NCBI GenBank assembly: GCA_038529355.1
Contig: JBCBDU010000003.1
Coordinates: forward strand, 1-64,000
Source of the DNA: CALBPI01 sp038529355
GTDB taxonomy: Bacteria > Pseudomonadota > Gammaproteobacteria > Steroidobacterales > Woeseiaceae
Length of the DNA: 64,000 nt
Direction of reading: 5' to 3'
The translations under genes were made by a program, and so were the position numbers. The notes beneath the pieces are model-generated. The model worked only from the letters and a program-made list of their open reading frames with translations. It did not search any database and was not told the origin of the DNA. Shown one piece after another: positions 51,689 through 59,424 of the stretch. Every line of letters begins with the position of its first letter. Positions within the stretch are counted from its first letter, which is position 1.

Positions 51689-53065
51689 ATGAAACACTGC
51701 ATGCCATTATTCGTCGTCGTTACCGCTAGTCTGTTCTGCTTCGGTACCAGCGCGTCTGCCGGAGACGTGCAAACGGCGCCGACGACGCACTATGCACACA
51801 CAACCTACGACGAGAACGGCCGTGAGATCAAACGACCAGCGCTGAGCTATGGCGATCGCCCAGCCTATTTGATCGACGGGATGTCGCAATCACCGCTCAA
51901 GCGAACGCTTCAGCGGTGTGCGAATCAACGTCCACGGCGAACGGATTTCGCGATTGGTCATCGCGGTGCACCACTGCAGTTCCCTGAGCACACCGAAGAA
52001 TCGTATCGTGCTGCGGCACGGCAAGGTGCTGGCATTCTTGAGTGTGACGTTAGTTTCACGCGCGATGCCGAGCTCGTCTGCCGCCATTCGCAGTGTGATC
52101 TGCACACGACGACGAATATTCTGGAAACACCATTGGCGGCCTTATGCAGTGAACCGTTTCAGCCAGCGGTGTACGACGCCGCTGGCGGTCTGATCACGCC
52201 GGCGTCAGCGAAGTGTTGCACCAGCGATCTGACGGTCGACCAGTTCAAATCGCTGACCGGCAAAATGGACGCAGCTAATCCGCGTGCTACAACAGACAGT
52301 GAGTACCTTGACGGCACGCCTTCCTGGCGAACCGACCTCTACACAGGGCGCGGCACGCTACTGACGCACAAGGAGAGTATTGAGCTGTTTCGCGCCCTCG
52401 ATGCGAAATTCACGCCCGAGCTGAAAGGCGTGGACACTGCGATTGGTTTTGCCGACTCCGGGTTGACGCAAGAGACCTATGCGCAGCGACTGATCGACGA
52501 TTACCGAGAGGCCGGGGTTTCCCCGCGCCGCGTCTGGGCGCAATCGTTCAACCTCGATGACGTGCTGTACTGGATCAATAACACTCCAGACTTCGGTCAA
52601 CAGGCCGTTTTTCTCGATAGCCGCTACGCAGGTCCGACACCGATCGATCCCGTTAACGGCGATCCAAAAACGTTCTCGCCAACGATGGAGGAGTTCGCTG
52701 CGATGGGCGTCAACATCATCGCGCCGCCGATGTACTTCCTGCTGCGCACGACCGACAAAGGTCGCATCGTACCGTCGCCGTACGCGCGCGCTGCGAAACG
52801 CGCAGGCCTGGACATTATCGCCTGGACATTCGAGCGCTCGGACTTGACCGACGGTTCGAGAGACGGCTCGCTTGGCGCAGATGGTTTGCCGAACGCTACC
52901 TTCTACTACCGCTTTGACCGCAATCCGGCGGCGCAGTCGATCAACAGCGACAGCGACATGTACAAGGCGCTCGATGTTCTGGCAAAGCGCGTCGGTATTA
53001 TCGGCATCTTTTCTGACTGGCCGGCAACGGTGACTTACTACGCCAATTGCATGGGACTGCGCTAG
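51689..53065 (+). CDS. Exported glycerophosphodiester phosphodiesterase
   Basis: Hydrolyses glycerophosphodiesters to glycerol 3-phosphate and an alcohol, in the periplasm. 458 residues, longer than the usual 330-360, with a signal peptide ending at ASAG. The catalytic GDPD motifs are present: AIGHRGAP (H91, R92), FPEHTEESY, ILECDVSFT (Glu, Asp metal ligands) and LVCRHSQCD with the second His. Cysteine-rich inserts (CSEPF, KCCTS) lengthen it. AGGGAG precedes the ATG. It stands alone; the 195-base gap before it holds no clear promoter. Confidence 0.88.
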   Translation: MKHCMPLFVVVTASLFCFGTSASAGDVQTAPTTHYAHTTYDENGREIKRPALSYGDRPAYLIDGMSQSPLKRTLQRCANQRPRRTDFAIGHRGAPLQFPEHTEESYRAAARQGAGILECDVSFTRDAELVCRHSQCDLHTTTNILETPLAALCSEPFQPAVYDAAGGLITPASAKCCTSDLTVDQFKSLTGKMDAANPRATTDSEYLDGTPSWRTDLYTGRGTLLTHKESIELFRALDAKFTPELKGVDTAIGFADSGLTQETYAQRLIDDYREAGVSPRRVWAQSFNLDDVLYWINNTPDFGQQAVFLDSRYAGPTPIDPVNGDPKTFSPTMEEFAAMGVNIIAPPMYFLLRTTDKGRIVPSPYARAAKRAGLDIIAWTFERSDLTDGSRDGSLGADGLPNATFYYRFDRNPAAQSINSDSDMYKALDVLAKRVGIIGIFSDWPATVTYYANCMGLR

Positions 53066-53073
53066 GTCAGGTG

Positions 53074-53107
53074 AACCTGCAACCGGCATGCTGGCCGGTT
53101 GCAGGTT
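53074..53107 (+). terminator. Hairpin after the glycerophosphodiesterase gene
   Basis: A perfect 14-bp stem, AACCTGCAACCGGC (53074-53087) with GCCGGTTGCAGGTT (53094-53107), lies eight bases past the stop. No T run follows, but the stem is very stable and lies between converging genes. Confidence 0.7.
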
Positions 53108-53183
53108 GCCTCTTGCTGTTTATCGACCACCCCTCGACAGCGCAGCCGCCTCATCGTAGATCTCGAGACTGTTTCGAACTGGA

Positions 53184-53990
53184 TCACTCATCTGCAGATC
53201 GTCTCTTTTTTGTGAACGGCAAAGCGTACGGCACTCGCTTCTTGTAGTCGTCGAAGCGGTGCCGGTAACGACGCTGCAGTCGTCGCTCTTTTAATATCGG
53301 TGCCAGTAAGCAATACAGCGTCCAGATGATCGCCAACACGAGTTGGTCCGGCGTCCAGACGGGCGCGGCCCACAGCGTCAATGCGAAAGAGACGTAGATG
53401 GGTTGTCTAATGATAGAAAACAGACCTGTTGTTGGCATATCCGGGTACACGGGTTTTCGTTTAGCCAGCATCGAGAGCCATCCCAGTGCGCCTGACTGCA
53501 CTTCTATGCCCGCATCCCATGTCGACTTCGCGACCAACAGCCATGTGCACGCATAGACAATGCTCCACACGATCAGAGTGCCACCTTCGGCCTGCCACCA
53601 AATGACGCCGGAAGGTGTCCAAAAACAAAACAGCACAAACAATTGCACCGAGGCGATTAGCGCAAACGTCGAAGTGCTGAGCGTCGCGCCATAGCGACCG
53701 GGAACGAGACGTGTCAGCAGCCGACTGCCGACAGGTGTCAGAAAAAACGAGTGCAGCAGCGGAAACTGAACGATGAGCAAGGCGTTTGCGGCAATGGTAT
53801 ACGGCCACTCGACATTGCCTAGACTGCGACTCATGCCGAAGTACATCGCCACGATCATCGCGCCAACGCCTGCAGCAAAAGCGACATGCACGAGCAGACC
53901 GAAGGCCAGCGCGCTCATCTTGCGCCGGAGTCCGTGCGGTGCCTGGACTACTGATGTCACCAGCGATTGCAGTCGTTCAGCGTGAGACAT
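53184..53990 (-). CDS. ICMT/MddA-like membrane methyltransferase
   Basis: 268 residues, six to seven membrane helices. The C-terminal part matches the isoprenylcysteine carboxyl methyltransferase/phospholipid methyltransferase fold: SIIRQPIYVSFALTLWAAP for the SAM-binding RxPxY motif, and LKERRLQRRYRHRFDDYKKRVPY for the terminal E..L...Y..Y...VP motif. The overall length and helix order resemble bacterial MddA (methanethiol S-methyltransferase) and NnrU relatives, so the acceptor is uncertain. The start 53990 is chosen because an upstream Met at 54026 adds Cys-rich sequence; neither has a good ribosome site. Confidence 0.78.
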   Translation of the reverse strand: MSHAERLQSLVTSVVQAPHGLRRKMSALAFGLLVHVAFAAGVGAMIVAMYFGMSRSLGNVEWPYTIAANALLIVQFPLLHSFFLTPVGSRLLTRLVPGRYGATLSTSTFALIASVQLFVLFCFWTPSGVIWWQAEGGTLIVWSIVYACTWLLVAKSTWDAGIEVQSGALGWLSMLAKRKPVYPDMPTTGLFSIIRQPIYVSFALTLWAAPVWTPDQLVLAIIWTLYCLLAPILKERRLQRRYRHRFDDYKKRVPYALPFTKKRRSADE

Positions 53991-54221
53991 TGTGGTGGAG
54001 CATTGAGGACAGGCTGGGCATAGCAAACACTATCCGTTTATATTTTAATTTTATTCGCTGCAGCAGACATTTTGGATGCCACTAGTCTTCGATCACTACT
54101 TAAAAACTGCAGATCGGACACATACACCGCCATCAAATGATCAGCACTAGGGGTATTCGATCGTTTTCAGACTGCTGACACCGATGCGCAACCCAGTAGA
54201 CACCGCCGACGCATCGCGACG
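53991..54221. other. AT-rich gap with methyltransferase promoter
   Basis: 231 bases including an AT-rich block (about 54031-54060) that probably carries the leftward promoter of the methyltransferase gene. No repeat or small gene is supported. Confidence 0.35.
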
Positions 54222-54689
54222 TCACTCGTCGAGCATTTCAGGCACAACATGCCACTGATGCAAAACCACCTCGTCCGGATCCGGCGCTTGCGGTCCTTCG
54301 GCAACGCGTGCAAACGTGCGCACCGAGATGCCAGCGTCGTGCACGCTGTTCGGGTCGCCGCTGACCAACGGGTGCCAGTCGGCGAGACCGCGGCCTTCGG
54401 CAACGCGGCGATAGGCGCAACTGAACGGTAGCCAACCGAACGTCGCCGTGTCATCGGTCGTCAGACGCAAACAATCCGGCACGCGTTGCAAACGGTTCGA
54501 GTAATCGGTGCAGCGACAGGTGTCGAGGTCGAGCAGATGACAGGCAACGTCGCTCGAATACACTTCGCCGTCGTCGGCATCTTCGAATTTATGTAGACAA
54601 CACAGGCCGCAGCCGTCGCACAACGACTCCCACTCCTCCGGGGTCATTTGCGCCAACGATTTTGTCGTCCAAAACGCCTTCGCCGCCAT
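54222..54689 (-). CDS. YcgN-family cysteine cluster protein
   Basis: 155 residues of the UPF0260/YcgN family, cytoplasmic. The conserved cysteine cluster is complete: CDGCGLCCLHK, then ACHLLDLDTCRCTDY and the later VPDCLRLT and LPFSCAYR. Together they make about eight cysteines likely to bind zinc or an iron-sulfur cluster. The function is unknown in any organism. The start 54689 (MAAKAFW) has GAGG upstream; the longer frame to 55019 is antisense to the next gene and is not credible. It diverges from the hydroxyacid dehydrogenase by 46 bases. Confidence 0.9.
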   Translation of the reverse strand: MAAKAFWTTKSLAQMTPEEWESLCDGCGLCCLHKFEDADDGEVYSSDVACHLLDLDTCRCTDYSNRLQRVPDCLRLTTDDTATFGWLPFSCAYRRVAEGRGLADWHPLVSGDPNSVHDAGISVRTFARVAEGPQAPDPDEVVLHQWHVVPEMLDE

Positions 54690-54735
54690 ACGGGAGCCTC
54701 GCTGCACGTTACAATAAGCCTTTTGCGGGGCGACC

Positions 54736-55701
54736 ATGCACCACGCGGTTTTTCTCGATGCGGCAACGTTGGGCCCGGATCTCAGCCTGGATCCGCTGCG
54801 CCAGCATGTCGCCTCGCTTGACGTGTTCGAGCATACACCGGCGGCCGATGTCATCGCACGCTGCCAAGGCAAGACCGCCGTATTCACGAACAAGGTCGCG
54901 TTCAGCGCCGAGACGCTGGCCGCACTGCCCGAGCTGCAATACATCGGCCTGACGGCCACCGGCACCGATCCGATCGATCTCGATGCCGCCGAGGCAAACG
55001 ACGTGGCGGTGGCTAACATCGTCGCCTATTGCACACCCTCGGTCGTGCAACATGTGTTCGGCGGTCTGCTGGCGCTGACCCACAACACGATGCGCTACGC
55101 CGACGAAGTGCAGCGCGGTGCCTGGCAGGCGCAACAGACGTTTTGCATGTTGAACTACCCTATCCGCGAGTTGGATGGCCTTGTGTTCGGCATCATCGGT
55201 TACGGTGAGCTCGGTCAGGCAGTTGGCAGCGTCGCCGAAGCGTTCGGCATGCGTGTCGTCGTCGCCGCGCGTGACGAACACGATGATCGATCTGATCGCA
55301 TGCCGTTAGCGCAATTGCTGCAGAGCGCGGACGTGGTCAGCCTGCATTGCCCGCTCAACGCACGCACGCGGCACCTGATCAATCGCGACACGCTGGCGCT
55401 GATGAAGCGCGACGCAGTGCTGATCAACACCGCGCGTGGCGGGCTCGTCGATGCAGCCGCGCTTGCCGAGGCGCTGCAGCAAGGGCAGATCGGCGGTGCA
55501 GCCCTCGATGTGCTTGAGCCTGAGCCACCGCAACCGGACAATCTGCTGCTGAACATCGATCTGCCGCAGCTGATCATCACGCCGCACACGGCGTGGGGCG
55601 CCAAGCAGGCGCGCGATCGCGCCGTGCAGCAGAGCGCCGATGCGTTTGCTGCATACATCGAAGGACATCACATGAACCGTGTCACGGGAACCCACGTATG
55701 A
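54736..55701 (+). CDS. D-2-hydroxyacid dehydrogenase (glycerate dehydrogenase type)
   Basis: NAD-dependent dehydrogenase, 321 residues, cytoplasmic. NAD fold GIIGYGELGQAVGSVAEAFG; catalytic Arg in NTARGGLVD, Glu in LDVLEPEPP, and His in ITPHTAWG. The N-terminal phrase FTNKVAFSAETLAALPELQYIGLTATGTDPIDLDAA matches HprA (hydroxypyruvate/glycerate dehydrogenase) better than phosphoglycerate or lactate dehydrogenase. It is the first gene of a coupled set; its stop overlaps the photolyase start (ATGA). Confidence 0.87.
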   Translation: MHHAVFLDAATLGPDLSLDPLRQHVASLDVFEHTPAADVIARCQGKTAVFTNKVAFSAETLAALPELQYIGLTATGTDPIDLDAAEANDVAVANIVAYCTPSVVQHVFGGLLALTHNTMRYADEVQRGAWQAQQTFCMLNYPIRELDGLVFGIIGYGELGQAVGSVAEAFGMRVVVAARDEHDDRSDRMPLAQLLQSADVVSLHCPLNARTRHLINRDTLALMKRDAVLINTARGGLVDAAALAEALQQGQIGGAALDVLEPEPPQPDNLLLNIDLPQLIITPHTAWGAKQARDRAVQQSADAFAAYIEGHHMNRVTGTHV

Positions 55702-57137
55702 GCACTGAGCGCAACATCGGCCTGGTCTGGCTGCGCTGCGACCTGCGCATGAAAGACAATCCGGCGTTGCATACGGCCGTTGCCGAGTGTGACAGCGTTA
55801 TCGTGTTGTACATCGATGCGCCGCGCGACTATTGGCCAATGGGTGGCGCCAGCCAATGGTGGTTGCACCACAGCCTCACGGCACTGCATGCAGCCCTCGG
55901 CGAACGTGGCAACCAGCTGACCGTGCAACGCGGCGCGCCGAGCGATGTGCTGCAAGCCTACATCGACGAGTACGCGATCCGTGCGGTGTACTGGAATCAT
56001 GTCTACGAACCGAAGCGTCTCGAGGCGGACGACACGCTGGCCACGGCGTTGCGTGAGCAAGGCATCCAGGTCAAACGCGGCAACGGTGCGTTGCTGAACG
56101 AACCCGACAGCGTGCGCACGAAGACCGACACCGTGTATCGCGTGTTCACGCCGTACTGGCGCGAGGCGAAAAAGCATATCGTCGACAAGCCGCCCGTCGA
56201 TGCGCCGACCAGCATTCCGGCGCCGCAGCAAACGCCGGAATCGCTCGATATCGATGCGCTCGGGTTGCTGCCGGACATCGACTGGGCAGATGGCATTGCG
56301 GCCGCATGGACACCGGGTGAAGCCGGTGCGCAGGCATCTCTCGCGACGTTTTTGGACGGACCGGTGTTCGACTACGACACGGCGCGCGACTTACCCGCCG
56401 TCGCCGGCGTATCGCGGCTGTCACCGCATCTGCACTTTGGCGAGATCAGCGTGCGCGATGCCTGGCATCGTGTGAAGACGCTCGACAAACACAACGACAG
56501 CACCGAAACCTTTCTGACCGAACTCGGCTGGCGCGAATTCTCGCACTACATTCTGTGCAACTTCCCGCAGACCGCCGACGAACCTATGTACGACAAATAC
56601 GCCAACTTCCCGTGGCGCGACAATGCAGACGCGATGATCGAGGCGTGGCAGCGCGGTCACACCGGCGTGCCGATTGTCGACGCTGGCATGCGTCAGTTGT
56701 GGCACACCGGCTGGATGCACAACCGCGTGCGGATGACCGTTGCATCGTTTCTTGTTAAGAACATTCGTGCCCATTGGCTGCACGGCGCACGCTGGTTCTG
56801 GGACACACTCGTCGACGCCGATTTGCCGGCCAACAGCATGGGCTGGCAATGGTCGGCCGGGTGCGGCGCAGATGCGGCACCGTACTTCCGCGTGTTTAAC
56901 CCGATCCGCCAGGGCGAGCGATTCGACAAAACCGGTGACTATGTGCGCCAATGGGTGCCTGAAGTGCGCGACGTGCCCGACAAGTACGTGCACGCACCAT
57001 GGACGCTGCCGGAGAAATTCCACGCCGCAACCGGCTTCACGCCGGGCGAGCACTACCCGCTGCCCGTCGTTGATCTGGCTACATCGCGTGATGAGGCGCT
57101 GGCGGCATTCAAATCGCTGAAAGGAGACGTGTCATGA
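55698..57137 (+). CDS. phrB: Deoxyribodipyrimidine photolyase
   Basis: Light-driven repair of cyclobutane pyrimidine dimers in DNA. 479 residues, the usual class I length. N-terminal antenna domain (GLVWLRCDLRMKDNPAL, IVLYIDAP) and C-terminal FAD domain: RLSPHLHFGEIS, LTELGWREFSHYIL, GVPIVDAGMRQLWHTGWMHNRVRM, and the Trp-rich DADLPANSMGWQWSAGCG, which holds the electron-transfer tryptophans. The ATG at 55698 overlaps the dehydrogenase stop, and the stop overlaps oxyR by ATGA. Coupling to oxyR suggests a joint light and oxidative stress response. Confidence 0.93.
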   Translation: MSTERNIGLVWLRCDLRMKDNPALHTAVAECDSVIVLYIDAPRDYWPMGGASQWWLHHSLTALHAALGERGNQLTVQRGAPSDVLQAYIDEYAIRAVYWNHVYEPKRLEADDTLATALREQGIQVKRGNGALLNEPDSVRTKTDTVYRVFTPYWREAKKHIVDKPPVDAPTSIPAPQQTPESLDIDALGLLPDIDWADGIAAAWTPGEAGAQASLATFLDGPVFDYDTARDLPAVAGVSRLSPHLHFGEISVRDAWHRVKTLDKHNDSTETFLTELGWREFSHYILCNFPQTADEPMYDKYANFPWRDNADAMIEAWQRGHTGVPIVDAGMRQLWHTGWMHNRVRMTVASFLVKNIRAHWLHGARWFWDTLVDADLPANSMGWQWSAGCGADAAPYFRVFNPIRQGERFDKTGDYVRQWVPEVRDVPDKYVHAPWTLPEKFHAATGFTPGEHYPLPVVDLATSRDEALAAFKSLKGDVS

Positions 57138-58054
57138 GCGGCAACTTGCATTTCAATTTGCGCATGCTGAAGTATCTCGTTGCGCTCGACGACCATCGTC
57201 ACTTCGGTCGCGCCGCAGACGCCTGTTTTGTCACGCAACCGACGCTAAGCACGCAGATTAAAAAGCTGGAAGAACAACTCGGCGTGACGCTGGTCGAGCG
57301 CCACAACAAGGGCATTCAGCTGACAGCGACCGGTGAAGCGATCGCCTCGCGCGCCCGCGGCCTGTTGCTGGAAGCTGAGTCCATCAACGAATTGGCCGAG
57401 CTACATCAAGATCCGCAAGCCGGACGCGCCAAGATTGGTTTGATCCCGACGCTGGCACCGTATTTGCTGCCGTTCGCGGCACCCGCGCTCAGCGAGCAGT
57501 TCGAGCGACTCAAGTGCCTGTATCTTGAAGTACAAACCGATCCTCTGATGCACGGCATCCGCTCCGGCGATATTGATCTGGGCATTCTGGCCTTGCCGAT
57601 CGATTGCCACGGCTGCGAGTCGATGGTGCTGTTTGAAGAGCCGTTCCGTTTGGCCGTTGACGCCAAACACCCGCTTGCCAGCAAAGACAAGGCGCAGCAA
57701 AACGATGTGCGCGATGAGCACATCCTGTTGCTCGAAGACGGTCATTGCCTGCGCGATCAGGCGCTCGAAGTGTGCCATCTGGCGGGCGGCGCCAACGAAG
57801 ACGAGTTCCGAGCGACAAGTCTTGAAACGTTGCGACAAATGGTTGCCGGCGGGGCTGGCGTCACGCTGCTGCCTGAGCTGGCGGTGCGCCAGGCGAACAA
57901 CGACGGGCGCATCGTCAATCTGGCCTTTGAAGCGCCGCAACCGGCGCGCACGATCATTGGCGTCTGGCGCTCCAGTCATCCGCGCGATGCGCTGATTCGC
58001 GAATTGTGCAGCGCCATTGCCGACAGCGTGCCGGAGCTCACGGGCAACGCATGA
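57134..58054 (+). CDS. oxyR: Hydrogen peroxide-sensing regulator OxyR
   Basis: LysR-family activator of peroxide defence. 306 residues: N-terminal helix-turn-helix (RHFGRAADACFVTQPTLSTQIKKLE) and a sensor domain with the redox pair C205 and C214 in HCLRDQALEVC, in the spacing of Escherichia coli C199/C208. The Thr near TLAPYLLPF and the RATSLETLRQMVAGG segment also fit OxyR. It is co-transcribed with and overlaps the photolyase upstream and the membrane protein downstream. OxyR commonly represses its own operon; no binding site was recognised near 54690-54735. Confidence 0.92.
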   Translation: MSGNLHFNLRMLKYLVALDDHRHFGRAADACFVTQPTLSTQIKKLEEQLGVTLVERHNKGIQLTATGEAIASRARGLLLEAESINELAELHQDPQAGRAKIGLIPTLAPYLLPFAAPALSEQFERLKCLYLEVQTDPLMHGIRSGDIDLGILALPIDCHGCESMVLFEEPFRLAVDAKHPLASKDKAQQNDVRDEHILLLEDGHCLRDQALEVCHLAGGANEDEFRATSLETLRQMVAGGAGVTLLPELAVRQANNDGRIVNLAFEAPQPARTIIGVWRSSHPRDALIRELCSAIADSVPELTGNA

Positions 58055-58980
58055 AAGTCGGTCATCTGATTCGCATCGCGGGCGAAGGTTTTGCCGACAT
58101 GTTGCCGGCGCTGCGGCAGGCATTTAACGCAAGCGATGACGATGACAATCTCGACAGCGTGTTCGGCGCGAATCCGCGCGGTGCGATTGCCGGTTTGACG
58201 ATCGCGGCAATCGCCATCGGCTACCTGCTCGATCAATTAGTGACCGGCTACGCACTGGAAGATTACGTGCACTGGCCCGTGCTGCTGGTCAGCGTCGGCT
58301 TTGCGATACCGATCCGCCGCTATCTGTTTCGCAGCGGCGAAGCATCGCCGGAGGACTTCCCGTGGCTTGCCGCTGCCGTGATACCCGCGATCGCCATTGT
58401 GTCGGCACTTGCACTGCTGAATCAGCTTTTCGCCGGGGAGTCGTTAGCACTGCCGGAGGCGCCATTCTGGACCGGGATCGGTGCGCTGCTGATCCACGTC
58501 GCCAATGCGGTCGCCGAGGCCGCTGCCGTGACGTTGGCTGTTGCCGCACTGTGTTTCAGCCGCGACCCGGTGCGCGCGTTCTGGGATCTCGTGGTGTTGC
58601 TGTTCATCCTGAAACTGATCATCTGGGTGTTCGTCACAATCCTGCTCGAGATCGGCATCATGGAGAAGATTGTCGGTCGGCTCGTTGAGCATGTGTTTAA
58701 CGTGGACATTCCGGATTGGGTCGGGGAGCTGTCTGATCAAGTGAGCTACGGCATGTTGCTGCTGGCGATTGGGCTGGGCACGATCGGCGCAACCTGGACT
58801 GTGTGCCGACACAGTCTGAGCGAGTTACTCGCCGACGGCGATGTGAACATCGCTGCCAACGTGCGCACGATGATCGATCCGCCGGACGAGAAAAAGGTGG
58901 CGAAGAAAGCCGCAAAAGCAGAAAAAAAGGCCGCCACTAAAGCGGCCAAAGCTGCGCGCCGCGAAGCGCGCAAACGCTGA
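58051..58980 (+). CDS. Membrane protein with Lys/Ala-rich tail, unknown
   Basis: 309 residues with no family that I recognise. After a soluble start of about 50 residues (acidic ASDDDDNLD) come six or so membrane helices (AIAGLTIAAIAIGYLLDQL, LAAAVIPAIAIVSALALLNQL, LVVLLFILKLIIWVFVTILL and others). The last 40 residues are a basic KKAAKAEKK-type tail rich in Lys, Ala and Arg, a low-complexity coiled or nucleic-acid-binding segment. ATG 58051 overlaps the oxyR stop (ATGA), so it is translated with the stress operon. Confidence 0.72.
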   Translation: MKVGHLIRIAGEGFADMLPALRQAFNASDDDDNLDSVFGANPRGAIAGLTIAAIAIGYLLDQLVTGYALEDYVHWPVLLVSVGFAIPIRRYLFRSGEASPEDFPWLAAAVIPAIAIVSALALLNQLFAGESLALPEAPFWTGIGALLIHVANAVAEAAAVTLAVAALCFSRDPVRAFWDLVVLLFILKLIIWVFVTILLEIGIMEKIVGRLVEHVFNVDIPDWVGELSDQVSYGMLLLAIGLGTIGATWTVCRHSLSELLADGDVNIAANVRTMIDPPDEKKVAKKAAKAEKKAATKAAKAARREARKR

Positions 58981-59424
58981 CCGCAGACGACCGACGCACC
59001 GTAGTTCAGCGCTTAAAACGTTAAGCTCGTACCGACACATCCACGTTGAGTTTCCTGCGGACTCAAGTTCAGATCATTTAGATGAGGAACATACCGTGGC
59101 TATTTATCGCAGCTGCAATCGCTCTCTGGCCAGCCCTATTGACAAGGCTCAAGTATGGCAGTCACCACAACCTTCGGTTTCATTGCAAGCAGGCCGTTTC
59201 GACGGCAAACGCGAAACTCTTGATACTGAGCTTGAGCGATGCTTCTAGCGGTACCATGCGGGTAACCAACTAGAGCATTGGGAATGCGCTAGCGCGCCCT
59301 CGCGGCCGACCTCTAAAATATCGGCTATCGTCACAACCCCGACTCACCCTAACGCTGACATCCAATGCCGGCTTTCAGGGCTGAGCTCGACAATCACCTT
59401 GTCAAACCAAAGACTCGCCACCGT
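58981..59424. other. Gap between the oxyR operon and ybbP
   Basis: 444 bases. A 63-codon frame (59082-59273) begins with a signal-like MRNIPWLFIAAAIALWPALL after a GATGAGG, but it has no recognisable domain and its codon use is poor, so I do not call a gene. No terminator with a T run or tRNA was found. Sequence before 59425 is the downstream side of the leftward permease gene. Confidence 0.4.

Noticed and set aside
54690..55019. Extended N-terminus of the YcgN-type protein
   Set aside because: The frame is antisense to the hydroxyacid dehydrogenase gene; family members start at MAAKAFW-like positions.
59082..59273. Small secreted protein gene
   Set aside because: A signal-like start, but no recognisable family, an unconvincing 3' half and unlike codon use; it lies in a gap with no other support.
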